24,401 nt of DNA from a virus, in the IMG/VR virus record IMGVR_UViG_3300032304_000629, positions 1 to 24,401 of that record; one strand, written 5' to 3'. The first letter of the stretch is position 1. Each line of letters starts with the position of its first letter. The position numbers and the translations under genes were made by a program. Below, in pieces: positions 23,376 through 24,401 of this stretch. A model generated the notes under the pieces. That model saw nothing but the letters and a program-made list of their open reading frames with translations, searched no databases and was not told the origin of the DNA.

Positions 23376-23656
23376 GTGTTCTCCATAATTTTTTCAAGCA
23401 ACGCAGCTTCGTTTTGTCTCCACTGCGGCACTACAGTCGGGTCGTACAACATGTAGTGGTCGTACAACATGTAGTGGTCGTACATCTTGAGCATGGTCTC
23501 TCGGTCAATGTAATAGTTGCGCGTCACAGCCAACTCAAAAATGTCTCTTGCAAGTCTACGCATTGCATTCTTGTGGAGGTGGTCATCTATGTCCCACTCA
23601 GACACCAGCTTGGCTTGCCATTTCAGGTCGTTACCGTTTCTGCGTAGCACTCTCAT
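23372..23656 (-). CDS. Unknown protein with internal YDHYML tandem repeat
   Basis: 94 aa from ATG 23656, preceded by AAAGGAG; the frame continues upstream to 23830, but that part is the 81-aa zinc-finger gene in another frame. The N-terminus is basic (MRVLRRNGNDLKWQAKLV), the centre helical (NAMRRLARDIFELAV). Residues about 67-80 contain two tandem YDHYML units caused by an 18-bp DNA repeat. The end LLEKIMENT and ATGA overlap follow the local pattern. No known domain. Confidence 0.78.
   Translation of the reverse strand: MRVLRRNGNDLKWQAKLVSEWDIDDHLHKNAMRRLARDIFELAVTRNYYIDRETMLKMYDHYMLYDHYMLYDPTVVPQWRQNEAALLEKIMENT
23441..23484. repeat. 18-bp tandem repeat inside a coding region
   Basis: GTCGTACAACATGTAGTG occurs twice head to tail (23441-23458, 23459-23476), followed by the first 8 bases of a third unit. 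The unit is a multiple of three, so the frame is kept and YDHYML is duplicated in the product. Slipped-strand expansion is the likely origin, and copy number may vary between relatives. Confidence 0.9.
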
Positions 23657-23876
23657 GTGTTCTCCTTTGTTTAATATGCGGCACACTCTCGTGGTCGGGC
23701 CAGTGGTCGAGCAGGACTCGGCAACACCTGTCACACAAGCCGTCATGGTTATGCCGCCCTTCATGTGTGTAGTGCCAGCACCGTGGGCATTTGATGTAGT
23801 CCGGATTGTTAACCAGCGACAACACCACACAGGTAGGTTGAGGACACAGCAGCGCTTCGTACTGCGCGTCAGTCAT
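23631..23876 (-). CDS. Small zinc-finger protein resembling the IleRS/FPG finger
   Basis: 81 aa. KCPRCWHYTHEGRHNHDGLC followed by DRCC gives C30-x2-C33...C48-x2-C51. The C-x-R-C-W and L-C-x-R-C arrangement is that of the C-terminal zinc finger of isoleucyl-tRNA synthetase and Fpg/Nei glycosylases. A further pair, CPQPTC (11-16), lies upstream. The tail is basic (IKQRRTHESATQKR). Nucleic-acid binding is likely; no enzyme domain is attached. ATG 23876 overlaps the previous stop as ATGA, and GGGAG precedes it. Its end overlaps the next gene by 26 nt. Confidence 0.78.
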   Translation of the reverse strand: MTDAQYEALLCPQPTCVVLSLVNNPDYIKCPRCWHYTHEGRHNHDGLCDRCCRVLLDHWPDHESVPHIKQRRTHESATQKR

Positions 23877-24052
23877 GTGTTCAACTCCCTCAACTTAGCT
23901 TGCAACGCTCGTCCAAACACCACTTGCCCGTAAGGCATTGCCGAACCCCTGTGTATTGCAACGGTCTTGTAGTAGATTTCTTCTATCTGTGAGTCACTCA
24001 GGTTTACCCACGGCTTCTTGTAGACCTGTGTGTCATCGTCATCGTCAGTCAT
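23873..24052 (-). CDS. Small acidic WVNLSD-family protein (59 aa)
   Basis: 59 aa. It begins MTDDDDDTQVYKKPWVNLSD, continues with an amphipathic helix (SQIEEIYYKTVAI) and GSAMPYGQVVFG, and ends LQAKLRELNT. The W-V-x-L-(T/S)-D core and the K-L-(K/R)-E-x-N-T end match the 112-aa and 79-aa neighbours, so the three look paralogous. ATG 24052 has AAGGAGAAGAACAC before it and overlaps the upstream stop as ATGA; the stop overlaps the next gene as ATGA. Function unknown. Confidence 0.78.
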   Translation of the reverse strand: MTDDDDDTQVYKKPWVNLSDSQIEEIYYKTVAIHRGSAMPYGQVVFGRALQAKLRELNT

Positions 24053-24073
24053 GTGTTCTTCTCCTTGAGTTTG
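24048..24073 (-). repeat. Gene-junction repeat (copy 2 of the 26-nt form)
   Basis: Identical over 26 nt to 22594-22619; it joins the 112-aa and 59-aa WVxL(T/S)D genes. It holds upstream C-terminus, ribosome site and downstream start together. Confidence 0.85.
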
Positions 24074-24387
24074 GCTTCGATGGCTTTTGTGTGGCTCTGC
24101 AATAAACTTCGGCCTTCCACAATCTGCACACTTTCTCGGATTTGCAACATATCATCATCCGTCAGCCCTACCCACGGATGTGCCACAGACCATTTGAGGT
24201 TGGCAACTTTCAGTTGGCCTAACAGGTCGTATGCCTGCTCTTCCAAGTCCTTGCACCGCGCACACTCTGGCCCTTGCTCTGGCAACTCAGACTTCATCTT
24301 GCGAATCCAGTGCTGAACAGGGCGGTCTTCACGGCACTGATCGAAGTGTTGTTGGGCCAGCCAATCAAGTGTTTGCTCTGGTGTCAT
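24049..24387 (-). CDS. Small WVGLTD-family protein with coiled coil (112 aa)
   Basis: 112 aa, complete at its start: ATG 24387 has AGGAGG 4-5 nt upstream at the window edge. The N-terminus MTPEQTLDWLAQQHFDQ, a CARC pair (about 41-44), a coiled-coil helix (KDLEEQAYDLLGQLKVANLK), then AHPWVGLTDDDM and the shared C-terminus KAIEAKLKEKNT. The WVGLTD core is typical of a group of unassigned phage early proteins. It is the first gene of the leftward operon seen here; any promoter lies beyond the window. Confidence 0.82.
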   Translation of the reverse strand: MTPEQTLDWLAQQHFDQCREDRPVQHWIRKMKSELPEQGPECARCKDLEEQAYDLLGQLKVANLKWSVAHPWVGLTDDDMLQIRESVQIVEGRSLLQSHTKAIEAKLKEKNT

Positions 24388-24401
24388 ACAACCTCCTGCG
24401 G

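Noticed and set aside
23200-23397. N-terminal extension of the 122-aa gene to ATG 23397
   Set aside because: It would overlap the 59-aa and 94-aa genes, lacks a ribosome site, and its sequence is Arg-rich and unstructured.
23657-23830. N-terminal extension of the 94-aa gene to ATG 23830
   Set aside because: It overlaps the zinc-finger gene in another frame; a strong AAAGGAG marks ATG 23656 instead.
1-24401. tRNA genes, integrase/attachment site, T7-like RNA polymerase
   Set aside because: No tRNA-like cloverleaf, tyrosine or serine recombinase motif, or single-subunit RNA polymerase motif was recognised while reading the window.

Overview
The window looks like part of a tailed-phage (caudovirus) genome, not bacterial chromosome. 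Genes are packed with almost no gaps. Two convergent blocks meet near 9.35-9.5 kb. The content is virion proteins plus a replication and recombination set, and no cellular housekeeping gene is visible. No integrase, lysis gene, T7-like RNA polymerase, tRNA or CRISPR array was seen, so lifestyle and host are not settled. Shine-Dalgarno sites of the AAGGAG type and moderately GC-rich codons fit a Gram-negative host; a freshwater betaproteobacterial host is only an impression.

Left block (+ strand, 1-9370): three consecutive genes for large, Gln/Ala/Gly-rich or coiled-coil proteins. The first is cut by the window edge. Their order and rising size (over 331, 555 and 2207 aa) recall the internal virion / DNA-ejection proteins of podoviruses. 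The 2207-aa protein carries a zincin-type HEIIGH motif and a C-terminal half resembling large phage polyvalent proteins.

Right block (- strand, 24387 down to 9339): about 30 genes, most of them overlapping by 1-40 nt, probably one or a few long early operons read leftwards. From upstream to downstream: (i) 24.4-22.5 kb, eight very small genes joined by a near-identical junction that combines ribosome site, start and upstream stop; three of them are too short for ordinary ORF cut-offs; (ii) 22.5-20.1 kb, a GIY-YIG nuclease, zinc-ribbon proteins, a DUF3310 (T7 gp1.7-type) protein and a VRR-NUC nuclease; (iii) 20.1-15.1 kb, family A DNA polymerase with 3'-5' exonuclease, small zincin, Cas4/RecB-like nuclease, HNH-like protein and SNF2-type helicase; (iv) 15.1-12.4 kb, a putative ssDNA-binding protein, two unknown genes bracketed by two copies of a conserved intergenic element, an HTH protein, and a small protein ending in the sliding-clamp motif QLDLF; (v) 12.4-9.5 kb, a 978-aa primase-polymerase/helicase fusion; (vi) a 61-aa gene whose end overlaps the end of the left block.

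Inferred working: the primase-helicase, Pol A, SSB-like protein and nucleases form a largely self-supplied replisome and repair/recombination set. The QLDLF protein is a candidate link to the host beta clamp. No gene-free stretch exceeds 300 bases; the longest gaps are 103, 90, 73 and 68 nt.
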